Source: Tubulanus polymorphus (Eukaryota > Nemertea > Palaeonemertea > Tubulaniformes > Tubulanidae). From it: 64,000 bases of DNA. Of this stretch, positions 14,901 through 28,200 are shown piece after piece. Each line of letters opens with the position of its first letter. Positions within the stretch are counted from its first letter, which is position 1. The stretch is taken from contig NC_134027.1 in assembly GCF_964204645.1 (NCBI RefSeq), forward strand, positions 4,948,485-5,012,484, in the 5' to 3' direction. The position numbers and the translations under genes are program-made. The notes below the pieces were generated by a model, which saw only the letters and a list, made by a program, of their open reading frames with translations, did not search any database and was not told the origin of the DNA.

Positions 14901-17900
14901 TTAGGTTTCGTGGTGAACTCGAATCTAACGTCAGCAAGTGATCCTACGGGCATACGATCTGTGCCATGGGCGTAACGCAGTGTTATCGTTGGAGCTATTG
15001 CCGAATCGTTCTACATGGCGAAATCAGATTGACGTAGAAAAAGCCAAATTACACATTTTAGAATTGAAGTGAAATATTATAAATTATAGTACTGATAGAT
15101 GCTTACCATTGACGCTGATGTATTTGCAGCACCAATTGTAGTAGTACTCTGTCCAACCCATAATCTGTCAGCACCAACACTAACGCCAAATGTCGTTAGC
15201 AGCGCGGCACCAACAACGTTCAACGGATCTTCGGGAACGGTGGCAGTTATTTGAACTTTAACAAGGTTGGCTCCACTTTGGTTGTTTGGTAAGAAGGCAA
15301 AGTTTTTTATTCGCCCCAGACGGAGAATACCTCGGTCCATGCGTGAATCATTTAGTTTTGAGGTTAACTGCGGTCTGCTGTGTGACACACAGGGTACATT
15401 CATTCCAGTATAAGACACCTGAAAATGTAACAACCGTACGTTTTCTCTATAAGATGGCAAAGATTAGAATTATATGATCTTCACAATAGTCTTCGAGGAA
15501 ATATGTTTCGTTGAAACACTGATAACTCAGCAACACCTCATCCCGAAAAACTATTCATCATTTTACCTCCATGTTACAGATACTCATACGAGCAGTATCA
15601 TTGAATGGCGCCAATACTTCGATTTCATAATCAGCTTCCGTATTCAATCCTATATCGATGGTTATCTCAAAGAGCACAACGCTGTCAATCTCCGTTGTTT
15701 GTCCAGTTATAGTGATCATCGACACCGTAGGCTGAACAGTCTACGAAAAATAAACAAAAACCATCAATAAACTTCACTAACTTCTCAATTCTTATTATTC
15801 GCCCACTCTCAATTTCTAGGATAAGTTGGAGAATGACACTTTACAAACCGTGGTTATTGCTGGTTTTGCTACAGGTTTTACGGCTATTTGTCCCGCCCAT
15901 ATTTTGTCCGTTCCCAATTGAACAGCGACGCCAATCCAAAAATCTTGACCAATTAATGTTTCGTTGTCAGCCATTGACATGATGACAGCTACACTTAATC
16001 GATGGTTATCCTCTATCAGATTGCGAGAATCATACTTTCCTTTAGAATAAATAGATGAACGAACACCATAAGTAAAACAGTGTCATTTTCGAGGAACACA
16101 ATCAATAGCAAAATGCGTGGTGCCACATATAACTACTTGAACTCTTCAAACTTTTTTCTTAATATCCACTTCACTTAAAAGGCATTCGTTACTGAGTATA
16201 TTTTACCTCTATTTGTTACGGTGTTCATATCCAAGCGTGATCTTGGATTACATACACTACTGCCGAAGAAATTCTTGTATTGATACGCGTTCTTTGGGAT
16301 GTAATTGTAGTTGAGTCCAGAATCCGCCATCGTGATACCACATACGGACATGACGTCTGATGTATTAAGTGGTGCAACAGCGTCGATGATAAGTTTCGTA
16401 GAATCATCCTTCAAGATCATATCTAGTGTATAGACAGCGCTAGTTCCAATCGGTAACGTAGCAGCACCATTCAAATTGAAAGTTGGAATTGTACCTGTAG
16501 TCTGTAATGTACACGATCATTAGAGACGCTATAAATGGCAGGTCAGTGAAAGGACTTCGCGTCCATCCCCGAATGGTACGTCACCATACCTTATTATCGG
16601 TTTTTGCCGTGAAAGACCACTGCCCGATCCAAATCTCATCTTCATTGTTATATTCAGCTCCGGCACTAACCCAGTAAACGTGATCGAGGACCATCTCAGG
16701 ATTTTCCAATGTTACAGCTTCGAATTCAATAACGATAGCATGCTCCAACGCCTCCGCGTTGCCGGTTGCATGGCTTACTGTACCCACATGTATGATCGCA
16801 CGGTCATGCTACAGATAAAGAGATTGTTGTATGTCCATCGCCGTTAAGCACTTCGGACACCATTATGATGTATGTAAGTTATTTTGGGTAAGAAGCCCTT
16901 TTCTATATCAATTAGATCGGACTATGTTTAAATATAGATATATAATTTCAGACGATTTCCGGAAGAGGTTTCTATGCCACTGACTAAATGATAATGTTGT
17001 TTGAAAATGTTTGAAAATGATATAAGCACATACTTACTGGCCAATCTATTCCCGGTCGCGCATCCATTTGAATTTTCGAATTGAGTTCAGTAATATTGCC
17101 GAGGGAACTTGTGAGTTTGGATCCGATTGATTTTATAATCGGGTTGCAAAGATTCATGATTGTTGTCTCGTTGTCCGGTGTGAATAGCTCGATTGACATG
17201 TCAGTGCTTGTAGCTGGGAATGAGATTGTTAATGAGAATCTCACGGATGCCCCAACCCGTATATCCTGCACGTTTGCGAATTCTCCGATCTTTTCCAGAA
17301 CGAAAGTTACGTTACTTGGCGGAGAAATTACAGCCTGGCAAAAATAGTATCATCCGAATAAAATCATTCTTGCGATCCTTACATATTACAAATGTACGTA
17401 CTAGAAATCGAATGAATGAAGTATTTATTACTTACCCGCCTTTTTCTGCTGTGGGGAACATATGAATCGGACATGAACTGGCTGTCTATAATTTCATCAT
17501 CAGAGGCTCTCATGTGAATCGATGCGGTGTCTTTGCCTGGTATAATTAATAAGTAAACTGAATAACCGGAGTTGATGTTATTTTTGAACGCTAATTGAAA
17601 TAATGTAATGGAAAAATCCCAAAGTTGTAAAATCACTATAAAAGTTTTATTAGCGTATAGAAATATGCCGGGTGTTTACAAACGAAGGGTGGTAGGGGAG
17701 TAACCATACGAAATATTTCTATATTTTGATAATCTTTTTATATTCATTCAACAACTTTTGGATTTATACGCTTTATAACTACATCTGAAACTGTGGTTTT
17801 GTGTGATTCACTATTTGAAATGATGTCCCGGGTATGATGACTGTTTACGATACACATCGCTTGCTTACCGTGTTGATTCGATGCCGTTATACTCAGCGGA

Positions 17901-20195
17901 TACACCTTTCCCCGAATGATCTGGTCTGGCTTCAACAGGATTATAGATCCATCTGGGTTCAGCCCGAACAAGCCCTCGTCATTACCTTCACTGAAAGTGT
18001 ACGTGGGGAAATCGCAATTGCAGTCCGAGTCTCCGCAGTTGTAACCAGCATGAACTGATGTTACGATCGAACCTTCGCGCAGTCCATTCAGGGAAAATAC
18101 AAAGCTTTTGTCGCCTTCGACAAATTTTGGCACAACTAGGAAAAGAATGAAAACTCTTGTAAATCATTTACAAACCGCCAAGTTCCCTATGATAAATGGG
18201 TTTATCCTGTGATCCGTTCTTCCTCTGGTATTTTCTGATTCCTCTTATTTGTACTTAAAAAATGAATCTTTTACCTTTAGATTGACATTTCTCTCCAGTG
18301 AAACAATGGCTGCAGATGCAACTTCCAGTGGCTTCATCGCAGTTTCCATTTTTGCAATCACTAGAAAGGATGGAAAATGGAAAATTTGCGAATGTTGTCT
18401 AGAGCGAAGTTCCTCGAGATACGTGTATGCGTGTAAAGGTAAGCTCAGGTCGACTTACACGATCCGATCAGATCGTCGGATCTAAACGAGTTTGCAATTC
18501 TTTAATCGGGAACTGTTCCGACATATGTCTACTTACGACCGTGACGAATTGATCGATCGTAAGTCGAATCGCAAGGATAGAACAAGTTCTTATTTTCAGA
18601 TCAGATCGTCGAAGTTAATCTGCGACGAGTTATGTGTCACATGACTTTCAGACTCGTCGTTGTCGACCCGAGTGCGACAAATGAATCGGCAATGAGTGGT
18701 CACGTGTGTACTAATGCTGTTCTTACGACGATTTTGTCAGGTGGTAAATCAACATGAGCTTAGTCTGACGCGCAGGACGCTAGGACAGTGAAACACAGAA
18801 ACGCCCGGAAATATATTGCTGTCTCCTACTTCCGTGTTTCTCTGCATCGTGTGCGTTGGGCTTTTGAGCAAAAACGTGTTGGGTTATAGGAGAGAAAATC
18901 TTAAGTCTTTTGCGTAATTTGTCTTGAATTGAATATATATTGCATTTGGGGAAGCTAGCGTTCCACGTGAGACACACCATATCGCAATTAAAAGTCTTGA
19001 AAAACAAAATATCAATAGCGTATTTCAAATTGCCTCGTAGAGTCGGCTATCAATGGCGGGTCTTCACTTCGGGCTGTATCGTCATGGTGACGGAGCTGCG
19101 CCTGTGCGGCGCGTTCCAATTGCAATCAATATTACTAGGTTTTTGCTTGAAAGGTTTCTAGACAGACCGACGCTTGTCTTTTTTTTCAAAGTTTATATTT
19201 TACATCTTAATTGTACTAGCACACAGTGTTTGATATCATGTGAAAAATGTATAACATGTATGATACATCTATTTCAATGGAAACAGCGAAAAGGTTTACA
19301 AGATTTGAACGTATCATCAACTTCTGTAAGCAAGATGTAGGTAGGGTTTTAAAAGTTAATAATTAGGGGTTGAAAAGAAAATCAACGACCTCCCTTGAGT
19401 AATAAAACACATTACCTTTTCTCACATCTTGAAAAGCCACCTACAAGAGATGGAAATGAATGATGAAATTGTCATTTCCAAAATATTGGAAAATACATAT
19501 AAAATGATAATGAATTATTAACAATCAAATCTCTTTCTCCATCAAATCTGGATCTAATTGAATATTTCATCGTTAATAATGAGATATTTTTTTTAGAATT
19601 TACTGGGATAGAAAATTAAACTTTTTCATTTCAGCCGTGTCTCGGAGCCATTGATAATTGATGAAGCAGGTCCTGTTTCTATGGATACATGTGACAATTC
19701 TAATTCCAGTCTGCTAATTATTATACTCATATAAAAACGATGACATTTCATTTTATATCGATTCGCCATATAGTCGAAAGCACTGTATCGTATACATAGA
19801 TAGATAGATCTTTCGTCATTCCAAGATAACCAAATAACTTCTTGTATATTTAATCTTGTGAGAAATGAAGTTGGCTACAGCCTAAAACCATCGTAAGTTA
19901 GTTCCAATTTCAGTACCCTTCAAAAAGTCAGTGTCAAAAGTTTGGGTCAAGATTTTCGAAATTCGGAAAGTGCCCCTCCCCCCTTTCACGGTGAAAAACC
20001 GACCTTTTCTTGAAAAAGAACTGCCCCCCCCCAGAAAAAAAGCTCGACACGAGTATGTATTCCTATACCTAACTGTAGTGGGCGTAACATGATCGAGTTT
20101 AACCTTTCGTGTTTCTGATATTACATACCTGCAAGGACTAGCGCCACTAAAACACCGCCAACTAAGAACACTAATCCGATTTGCTCGGGGTTCAT
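8983..20195 (-). CDS. Large secreted modular protein B: EGF-like, cadherin-like, furin site, seven repeat modules, discoidin, Asp-box
   Basis: Thirty exons, in coding order: 20129-20195, 19416-19440, 18275-18360, 17869-18135, 17436-17536, 17038-17334, 16590-16808, 16207-16501, 15849-16039, 15567-15740, 15107-15418, 14745-15010, 14389-14641, 13976-14276, 13688-13884, 13285-13556, 13108-13195, 12823-12984, 12397-12697, 12056-12299, 11788-11959, 11472-11700, 11269-11391, 11013-11191, 10726-10897, 10543-10587, 10402-10468, 10261-10310, 9896-10147, 8983-9065. All phases match; 5490 nt, 1829 aa. The signal peptide starts MNPEQIGLVFLVGG. An EGF-like segment (six Cys) follows, then a cadherin-like domain (GLFGLNPDGSIILL), then a basic site HSRKRR. 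Seven modules end in motifs such as YWVSAGAEY...IWIGQ. The discoidin domain starts GCDKPLGIQ and ends RYIRIKVW...ELYGC. C-terminal Asp-boxes are SKDNGLTW and TKDGGSTW. No membrane segment, so probably secreted. Likely an adhesion or matrix protein (inference). The 25-nt second exon is the weakest call. Confidence 0.85.
12056..17334 (-). repeat. Seven tandem beta-rich protein modules in gene B
   Basis: Exon groups for modules 1-7 are 17334-16590, 16501-15849, 15740-15107, 15010-14389, 14276-13688, 13556-12823 and 12697-12056. A typical module has an opening beta-rich stretch ending in P..T or P..S. It then has hydrophobic strands around TP or AP, a Cys in SICS or NLCN, VG.NL.C with a second Cys, and LG.V.N. 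It ends with YWVSAGV.Y...IWVGQ. The two Cys suggest an internal disulfide. Every boundary between modules is a phase-0 intron, as expected for units that can duplicate cleanly. I do not recognise the fold; an immunoglobulin-like or DUF11-like sandwich is possible. Confidence 0.75.
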
Positions 20196-21351
20196 TTTTA
20201 CATTTCTCTAGTGGCAACCTGAAAGAAATCTATTCTACTCTTTGAGCTGCCAAATACACCAATGATATTACAACAGTAGCAGAAGAGAATTTGATTTATC
20301 GTGATTGTCGCATGATGAAAAACGCATGCGCAGTTTTTACTGTCGCTTTAACGCAATAAATCTATCAGAAGTTAGAAAAAAACAATTAAAACATGTTCAG
20401 GAATGATACTAGAAATACGTGGACATTTATACAGTTTGCGAAGTATGCCTCGGTGATGTTAATAAGCCACCTATATTAGGATATCGATTGCATAAAACTC
20501 GATACCCAGTCAGTTATAGCTTAGACACGTTAAGGCAACCACATGATGCTTCAATGCAATTATGATACCCCCAGACCATTTCACCAATCCAATGTCTGAT
20601 TATACCATAATAAACCGCTTTAATGTGAAACCGCGATTTCTTTCGATTTGAATTATCCGTTTTTGATTTGAACTACTCTTCGACGATACACGTCACTAAA
20701 TGTTCGGGAATGCGCGTAAGTAATATGAGTTAATATGAATTATTAATTGGTACAAATGTGATAACATTTGAATCGTACACGCAGACTCAGTGTAAGCTTG
20801 AATAAAATCAAATTATCTGATAAGAAAATGATCGAAAATTTCATGATTTACCTTCTCTATATTTTGTGATCTTCCGCTAGATTTTGATCCTTTAAATTGC
20901 GTTGAAATTCAACTGTGCACAGCGGAACGGGATCCTGCGATGTTTGTTCGTCAAGTCTATTGTCCGACGTAAAGCAGTTTCCTGACGCTGTTTCCAAGGT
21001 AACGATACGCGTTCGTCCGCCATTAGCATGCGATTGAGGTTGAAGGGTAATTTACATCATTTAAACACTTCACACGGGACGTTAGGCTATCAGTACTGTC
21101 ACATACGTAGTACACAATCCGTATATTTCAATAGATTTTCGTTGTTTCAAACGAAACATTTGCCATCCAAACCTTGGATCCATTTTACTAACTCTATGGG
21201 AAGGGAAAAATACAAACCAGCACTTAACAGGCTGGAATTTCACACGTAATAACGTCGATTTTGATCGGTGGTAGAATAGCCAAACTCTGGCGTGGAGAAC
21301 AGATAGTAAGATGAAATCCCACTATATACAGATTTAAAAGTTTTAGTATCA

Positions 21352-21468
21352 AAATGTATTCAATCAACAAATTAAAATGACATGACATTTTTGTTTCCAC
21401 ACCTGACGATGAGCTTTAGTGAGAGTTCGAAACGTCGCGTCATTCTAATGTTTTGATCGAATACATTC
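21352..21468 (+). repeat. Penelope-like element remnant with hammerhead-ribozyme-type core
   Basis: The segment has CTGACGA at 21403-21409, a possible short stem (GAGC pairing with GTTC), then GAAACGTC at 21429-21436. This is the order of the conserved core of hammerhead ribozymes. Imperfect inverted arms flank it: AATGTATTC at 21353-21361 matches GAATACATT at 21459-21467, and the pairing continues inward. Penelope-like retroelements are known to carry hammerhead motifs with GAAACGTC in their terminal repeats. No reverse transcriptase frame is present, so this would be a solo terminal fragment. Stem II is weak, so catalytic activity is unproven. Confidence 0.4.
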
Positions 21469-21480
21469 TTGAACTCATAA

Positions 21481-21537
21481 GGCCCCGCACACGAGCCGAA
21501 AACTGCGTACGCAAAATTCGCTCGTGTGCGGGGGCCT
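21481..21537. repeat. GC-rich palindrome
   Basis: A near-perfect 57-bp inverted repeat with arms GGCCCCGCACACGAGC and GCTCGTGTGCGGGGGCC around a short AT-richer centre containing TGCGTACGCA. It is far more GC-rich than its surroundings and could extrude as a cruciform. It lies directly beside the hammerhead-like fragment and is probably a small MITE or part of the same element. Confidence 0.6.
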
Positions 21538-22267
21538 TTAAATCTTTTATCTTTAATTTGATCGGTGGTCTTTTTCATCAATTAGCAATATGTGTATACC
21601 GCAATATTCACGGATGATTCAAATGCCCGGGAGCTTCGTTGCTTGTTTCTGCATATTAATTAATTCAGTAGTGTTTCGGAAATCAGTCCGTTTTAACCCA
21701 AACCGCTATGTACAACCACGCCATCGGGACAATATTCCCATCACCAGGGAAACATACGTCACGCGCCAAGCAGAAGACATGAGAAAGCGCCCAAGCCACG
21801 ACGACAATCGTTTAAATGAAATCGATGCAGAAATAAAACGATTACGATGAATTAACGTTTACGTAGAGATTTATTCTGATGCAAAGACTAATAATAAGTA
21901 AACCATAGTGCTTCTTGAATAACAAAACAAAATGTGTGGACGGAAATATATTGTCTGATTATTTTACATATATACGCGAAAATACATTTTACATTGAAGT
22001 AATAACTTTGCAGAAAAATGATGTTAAACGCTTATTTAAGAAAAACCCGTGAAATCATCTGTACAGTTTTACATTATATGATGATGGTGTTATTTGCTTG
22101 CTCGGATGCTACGTTAAACATCCACCATATTGTAACCATTTCGAACATTCAATCGAGACATTTTCGTTTGTTTCCTTCTCCCTTTATATGCACAAAATGT
22201 AATAAGGAAATATTCGAAAGACCCATCATAGATTTACATAAATAACTTGATCATAGTTTAACAGCAG

Positions 22268-25200
22268 TTATGTTTCCTCAGTCCATGAACCAACCATAAC
22301 CCATTGGTTATCGGGCTGTTTCCATACATACAACCCTTTTTGTGCCACTGTAAAAAATATCAGTTATCATGATTAGTGAAGATGCAAATTGCTATGGGCA
22401 AAACATCGCATGCAGTTCTCTTTCTTCCACAAAGATGAGCTTGTTATGCCTTTTAGGGAGATGATGAATTTATTGTATATTATGATACAACCTAATATTG
22501 CCTTGGGGGATTAAGCAACTGTTACAATAGAGTATTTCAAAGCACTGATCATCATCATAAAAGCCCCTTATGGTGCATATGAATATAGCGGACGAGCATC
22601 TCAAGTCTCACCTCCTATTTTAAACGAAGAATTTATATCCAGCCTGTAGCTTGCAAGCGAGGCATCGCCTGGTGTTTTCGTACCCCAATCTTCGAAAGGG
22701 ACGACGATGGCGTTTTTTAATTGGGATAAATCAGCAGATATTTGTCTATACTCATCATCTGAAATCGAAAACCAATTATCACCACCGTCATCACTGCGCA
22801 TTCGTGTTCGTCTGTTACGCGCCAATCCGAATAGTTGTGAAGTAACGTTGTCCAGGAAGTTGATGTTGCGTATATTGTCATCGACCGCTGTAAGCAAAAG
22901 AATAACAAGATATTCAATAATACATGATCGACACAATATAAGATAGACAAATTTCGTTCATGGATATATCACGAGAAACTTAACATTGCTTTTAAAAAGG
23001 AGCCTGTGATAGTAAATCAAGTGACTTAAAAATAACTCACCAGTCCAACTGACTCCGAAATCCGAAGTAAATGAGCATGAAACATACGTATTCCTGAAGA
23101 AACGTGAAAACAAGTTTAAAAGAAACCTTGCCACAATCATCAAATTAGAAGCTATATGTAATAGATTTCTCACAAAAATCGAAGAAGCTTACTCCACGTC
23201 GTTCACCATACAGACATAGATAGTACTGTCTCTTGGGTTGAAAAGGTATCCTCGTTCATAAGATGTGATATTCTCTGTTTGTGTATCGCTGCTTGAGCAA
23301 ACATCTAGAAGCATAGGTTTACAAACACTGCATTATCAAAACTAATATTACCTGTGTCATACCTATATGCTATTCACAAAAGTTGATAGGATAAAACTTT
23401 CTCACATACGAACGCTTTTATTTAATGAACGCGCGGATTGATTCTTACCTGATTGGGAAATGTCCGAGGTCAATGAACAGCCGAACAGCTCCATTCTTAG
23501 AGTGAATATTTTGAGGTTATCGCGATTAGACTTGGGTATGAGACGAATATATCTGGCTTCTATAGCTTTACTTTCCAAGAGTACATCGGCATATCTCTCT
23601 GCGTTAGTAGAATTATCGAAAGATACACTGAACACCTAAAAGTCATAGGTAAGTCATAGTCAAGACATTTCAATTACTTCATTCAGGTAAAAGAATCCAA
23701 GAAGTTTTTAACAATACCTTGGGTGTATCCGGTGTTGAGTCGTCAGCCAAAGGCCACCACAATATACCTTCATCGCTGTAGGATAGTGTGAAGGTTTTGA
23801 TGTAATTCGAATAGTCATTCGAATCTGGTTGGATACGTATCTTGGAAATGCGAGTTTTGTTACCGAAATAAATCTAAAATAAAAAGCACTGTCTAATTAA
23901 ACAGATTCATTATTCCGCGGTGCTATGATGTTATCTATTAGAAGGAATACCTGAATAAATTCGTCACCAAAGAAAGGCGGTGGTCTGGGCGCAGATTGCC
24001 AGCCGCCAGTATTCGCACCATATCTACCAAACCATGGTTTAGAGGAGCCTGCATTTGATGATGAGGTTATTTGGCAGTCATTTATTGTAAGGTCTTGCAT
24101 GCCAAGTGGGTCCGAACAGTCTAAATGTCAAAATGCACACTTTTAGATTATACGAAAGAGGTGTTAAGCTGAGATCTCCAGAAACCGCTTACAACACGTA
24201 TGGTGTAAGCAAAATCTAGGGTGTTTTCAAAACGATTAGACTTACCAGGCATAATGACCGTAAATGACACCGTTGAAATCGGAGTTCTATAAAAGGTAGT
24301 TCCTAATTTATATGTTGCTTCTATAGGTATCACACCGGTCAGATTTCCAGATTCCATTGGAATGGTTCTATTTGGATTTATGACTAGTGAAACATTGAAT
24401 GTACAGTTATTCGTGAAAAAGAAGGTACTTGCTGCGTACTGAAAAAAAACGAAAATGAGGGATTGTTAATCTGATTTAATCAAAAGGAGCTTTTTTTAGA
24501 AATGTACGAGTAAAAATGTTCTTACGCTTATTTCGACTCCAGCACGGTCAGGTAGAACTGTCATCTGTCGCTGACAATGATTTGAAGTGTCGTCTGACAG
24601 TACATCAGAGTGATACGGAATTCGTATGAATACCTTGGTTGATTCAGCATGGCGACTTGACAGTGCTGAGTGGTTGACACATCCAGATAGTTCAATTACA
24701 TCACTAAAATGCATTTTGTCATGTATTCATAATGTAAAACAATAAGCGTACTGAACTCGATCAAAAATATGAACATTTCTTGGTTTTATCATCCAGATAT
24801 ACTTCCAGAAATTACTGAGATGGTTATACATTTTGACCCCTCCTCGATAGATGATGCACGAGATCCCCTGATCTCTTATTAGCATCACTGACCTTCGCGG
24901 AGGTAAAGATAAAACACCTACCCGGAGTAATAAAGTTTATCATCATTGTTTATCACCCATAGATACACATCGAGTATGGGTATCTCCGCGCCTGTCCTCG
25001 ATATTATTAGAGACTGGCTACTTGTCGCAACGACATTGCTTCCATCTGTAAGTTTTACATCGAAGGGTACAGTAGCTTTGTCGACGTTCAAAGAATGGTC
25101 CGCAACCTGTACGTCAAAGTTGAACCACCAGATGTTGTTTAGTTCTTTTGGCGTTTCCCATTGGTAGCGATTATATATTCCTTGAAATTTAAGTCATTCC

Positions 25201-28200
25201 GATATATTCATATTATATCATATGTTATATCAATTATCTACCATCAAAGAAAGCATTAGGCATATAATGAAGACCGCCTCACCATATGGAATTGGATGGT
25301 TTTCTTGAACTAAATTCCTCAGCAAATGATTTTTTTCGTGGACGAATCGCACGTAAGAAGATGGTGAAGTTTCGGTTTAATGAGATTCACCTTACCTGTA
25401 TTTGTAATTACACCTGAACTGACAGATACGGCTTTCATCTGTGTCGATAAACCAACTGGTGTGAAATTAGGGGTTATTTCGTCTGTTCTGCGACATCGAT
25501 TGAGATTTTTTCCGTAGTTGATCATCGTCACGTTAGAAACTGTCAATCGAGCCAATTGACTATCCACCGGGAGGGTAACTTCAACACTGACGCTTGAAGT
25601 CATTTCAGGGAAAATTACTCGCACCATCCAGGTCGCCTTCTGGCCAATCCCAACGGGACTACCAGTGCAGATTGGTGTCACAGAAAATGTTGGGGCCATG
25701 TCACTCTGAGAATCAAAAGGAGCAAAATCAAGATCTCTCATTAATCCATAGATACGATCATGTATCCTTATGAATCAAGCATACTATATAAACGTAACAT
25801 ATATAGCGTTTTCTTATGGTATTTCCTTACCTCGTTAGGTAGATTTGGAGATGTTTTGCCGATGAATTCGGCTGTGCCAATAAACAACTCAGTATTTTCC
25901 ACCATAAGGGACATAGAAACCACGAAAGTAATTCCATCCGAGAAAGCAACGTCACTCGGTAATTCAATCACTGATTCAACCCTTATCTGAAACCACGATT
26001 GATTATTAGTCAAGTTACACCTCTTAAATCCACCTATTGAGAAAATGTACAGAAAGCGATGATTAGAAATCTAATCGTTTCTACCCTAAAACACGGAACC
26101 TATAAAAATCTGCCATATCTTCCTGCACTTCTCCGGAGCCTGCAGGGACTTGGGTCCAACGGGGTTCACGCCTTGAGAACTCTTTTTGGAGATGGAGCGT
26201 CCAGTTGAGATAGGGATTCGAGGGAGACAAGTATAGTCAGATGAAAATCTTACCAATCCAGTGACGAAAATTGCACCAGATTTTATACTTGCCTTATTTT
26301 TTGGTTCGTATTCGTCAAAAATGACGCTTTTATCCATGTTTGAAACATCACCAAGATTCAGACGACCCCTATTATATTTAGTACTTGAAGTTGGTTTAAA
26401 GTACGTTTTCGACGTAGTTGGATCGTAAACACACGGTAAATTCCAGCCAGCGGTCACAACGTTAACGCTGCATACATCCAGTTTGCCGCTGTCAGGTGCT
26501 ACGACGTCCACCTTCAGTGTAGCTATAGTTTTTGGAGGGACGAAAATTTCCATTACGATAACAGCACTTCCCCCCTCAGCTATGTATGTACTGGTTGTAT
26601 TCAAGTCTGACAAAGTAAAAAATCTTGTCTTCTGAGTTGTCTAAAATACAAATCGGCGAAAAGCATATCTAAAAATTGGCAACAATTGAAGATTTAATGA
26701 AAGGTGGAAAATCCTGAAGAATTCCTTTACCGAGGTGCCTACTTGACCGGTTTTGGCCGTTATTTCGTGGTTGGTAACAGTAGTCTCATTCCCCAGGCTG
26801 ACGACAGTTGCAAAATAATGTTTAGACATGTCTTGTACGGATTGCCCGGAACGAATCTGTGCTGCCACATCGATATCTATTTGATTATCGGTTGAGCTGT
26901 GACGCACCGCAAATGGATCGAGAACTAAAACAATCACATAATTCTGAAATCTCAAAATTCAATTTTCATACTCCGCTGTTGTACTTGAGTGGTAATCATT
27001 TTTACGTACCAATATTTGTAAGGTTGCCCATATCAAGTTCCCCAATGGCGATATGCGTGTCATTGGTTAAAGATTTGTAGATGGCTAGAGGATCAATGCA
27101 GATAAAGTTTTTACCACGTGTAGAGATGGCAATGCGGCAGATCTGTACGGTAACATTGCCAGTAACACCAGACACTTTAGTTGGTATCACACTACGTTCT
27201 GCAAAATCTAGCCTTGTGCGGTAGGCCACTACACCACCGATATTAGTAACACTATCCACGGTTGTTTTTGTGGACGAGAAATTCGGCTTCTTTTCGTCCT
27301 GCAAACAGAAATTCGACCATCATCTTTTCTTATCAACAAGCTTATTACCATGCCATATCATTAAATAGATTCTTATTTAGTCACGAGCTTTGAATTACCA
27401 CAACATATTACATTCTACAACTTGTTAAATTGGACACTTGCCGGTTTTTGGCCTTGTTGGTTAAGATCTTGCGTCATTCGGCTATGACCAATCCAAAGTC
27501 TGGAAGTCAAATATTTTACCCCAGCGGCCAAATAAAGGGGGCTTGTATTATTCTCTGTTGAGTTATTAGTTGAAACTGCTCTTGGTAAGCTGACTTCGAC
27601 AAGGAATCGTAGAGTGCTTTCTTCCCTTATCGAAAATATGTCCCATAATCCTAAAGCGGAACAAACTTTCCATAATGAAAATATAACAGATAAAACTTAA
27701 ACTGCATAGTCTGAAAAAACCTCTGCTTACCGATATTACTCACGAGTCCAAGTGCAATATTTGCACGATCGTATTCCGCATCGAAATTCGAGGACTTCAT
27801 TACAATATTGACGTCATCCGTCAGGATGTATCTCCCTTGATGGACAATGCTTACATTGCATATTGTCAATAAAGGTTTCAGGTCAACGTAAGGGGTAGCA
27901 AGTTCGATCTTTTCGATATTGTAGATGGTGACGGGAGGTATATAAATATCGAAGAAATAAGCGGCGCTGCCATTCACGGGTAAGGCATCGTCAGCCATTA
28001 GAGTCCTTAAATTGAATTTTGGCGACTGTAGAAAACAATTTAAAAAGTAGATTAGAGAGGTAAATAAGAAGGTTTGAAGAATTCATCTCTTATTTGACGT
28101 AAATCTACATCTCTGTAAGCCTAACCGCGGTTAGTGGCTTATCCACGGTTAGGCTAACCAGCTAAGGGGCCGCACAAAATCGGATTTTCGCCTAACCACG

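Larger units (their letters stand above)
20196..22267. other. Intergenic between the two modular secreted genes
   Basis: About 2.1 kb between the stop of gene A and the start of gene B, so it holds the gene A 3' UTR and the gene B promoter. A minus-strand AATAAA at about 21870-21875 is a candidate poly(A) signal for gene A. The region also carries the hammerhead-like inverted repeat and a GC-rich palindrome listed separately. No open frame looks coding. Confidence 0.5.

Noticed and set aside
18460-18740. CGTCG/GATCAGATCGTCG-rich stretch in a gene B intron
   Set aside because: Contains short palindromes (GATCCGA...TCGGATC) and partial direct repeats, but I could not define ends or a consistent repeat structure.
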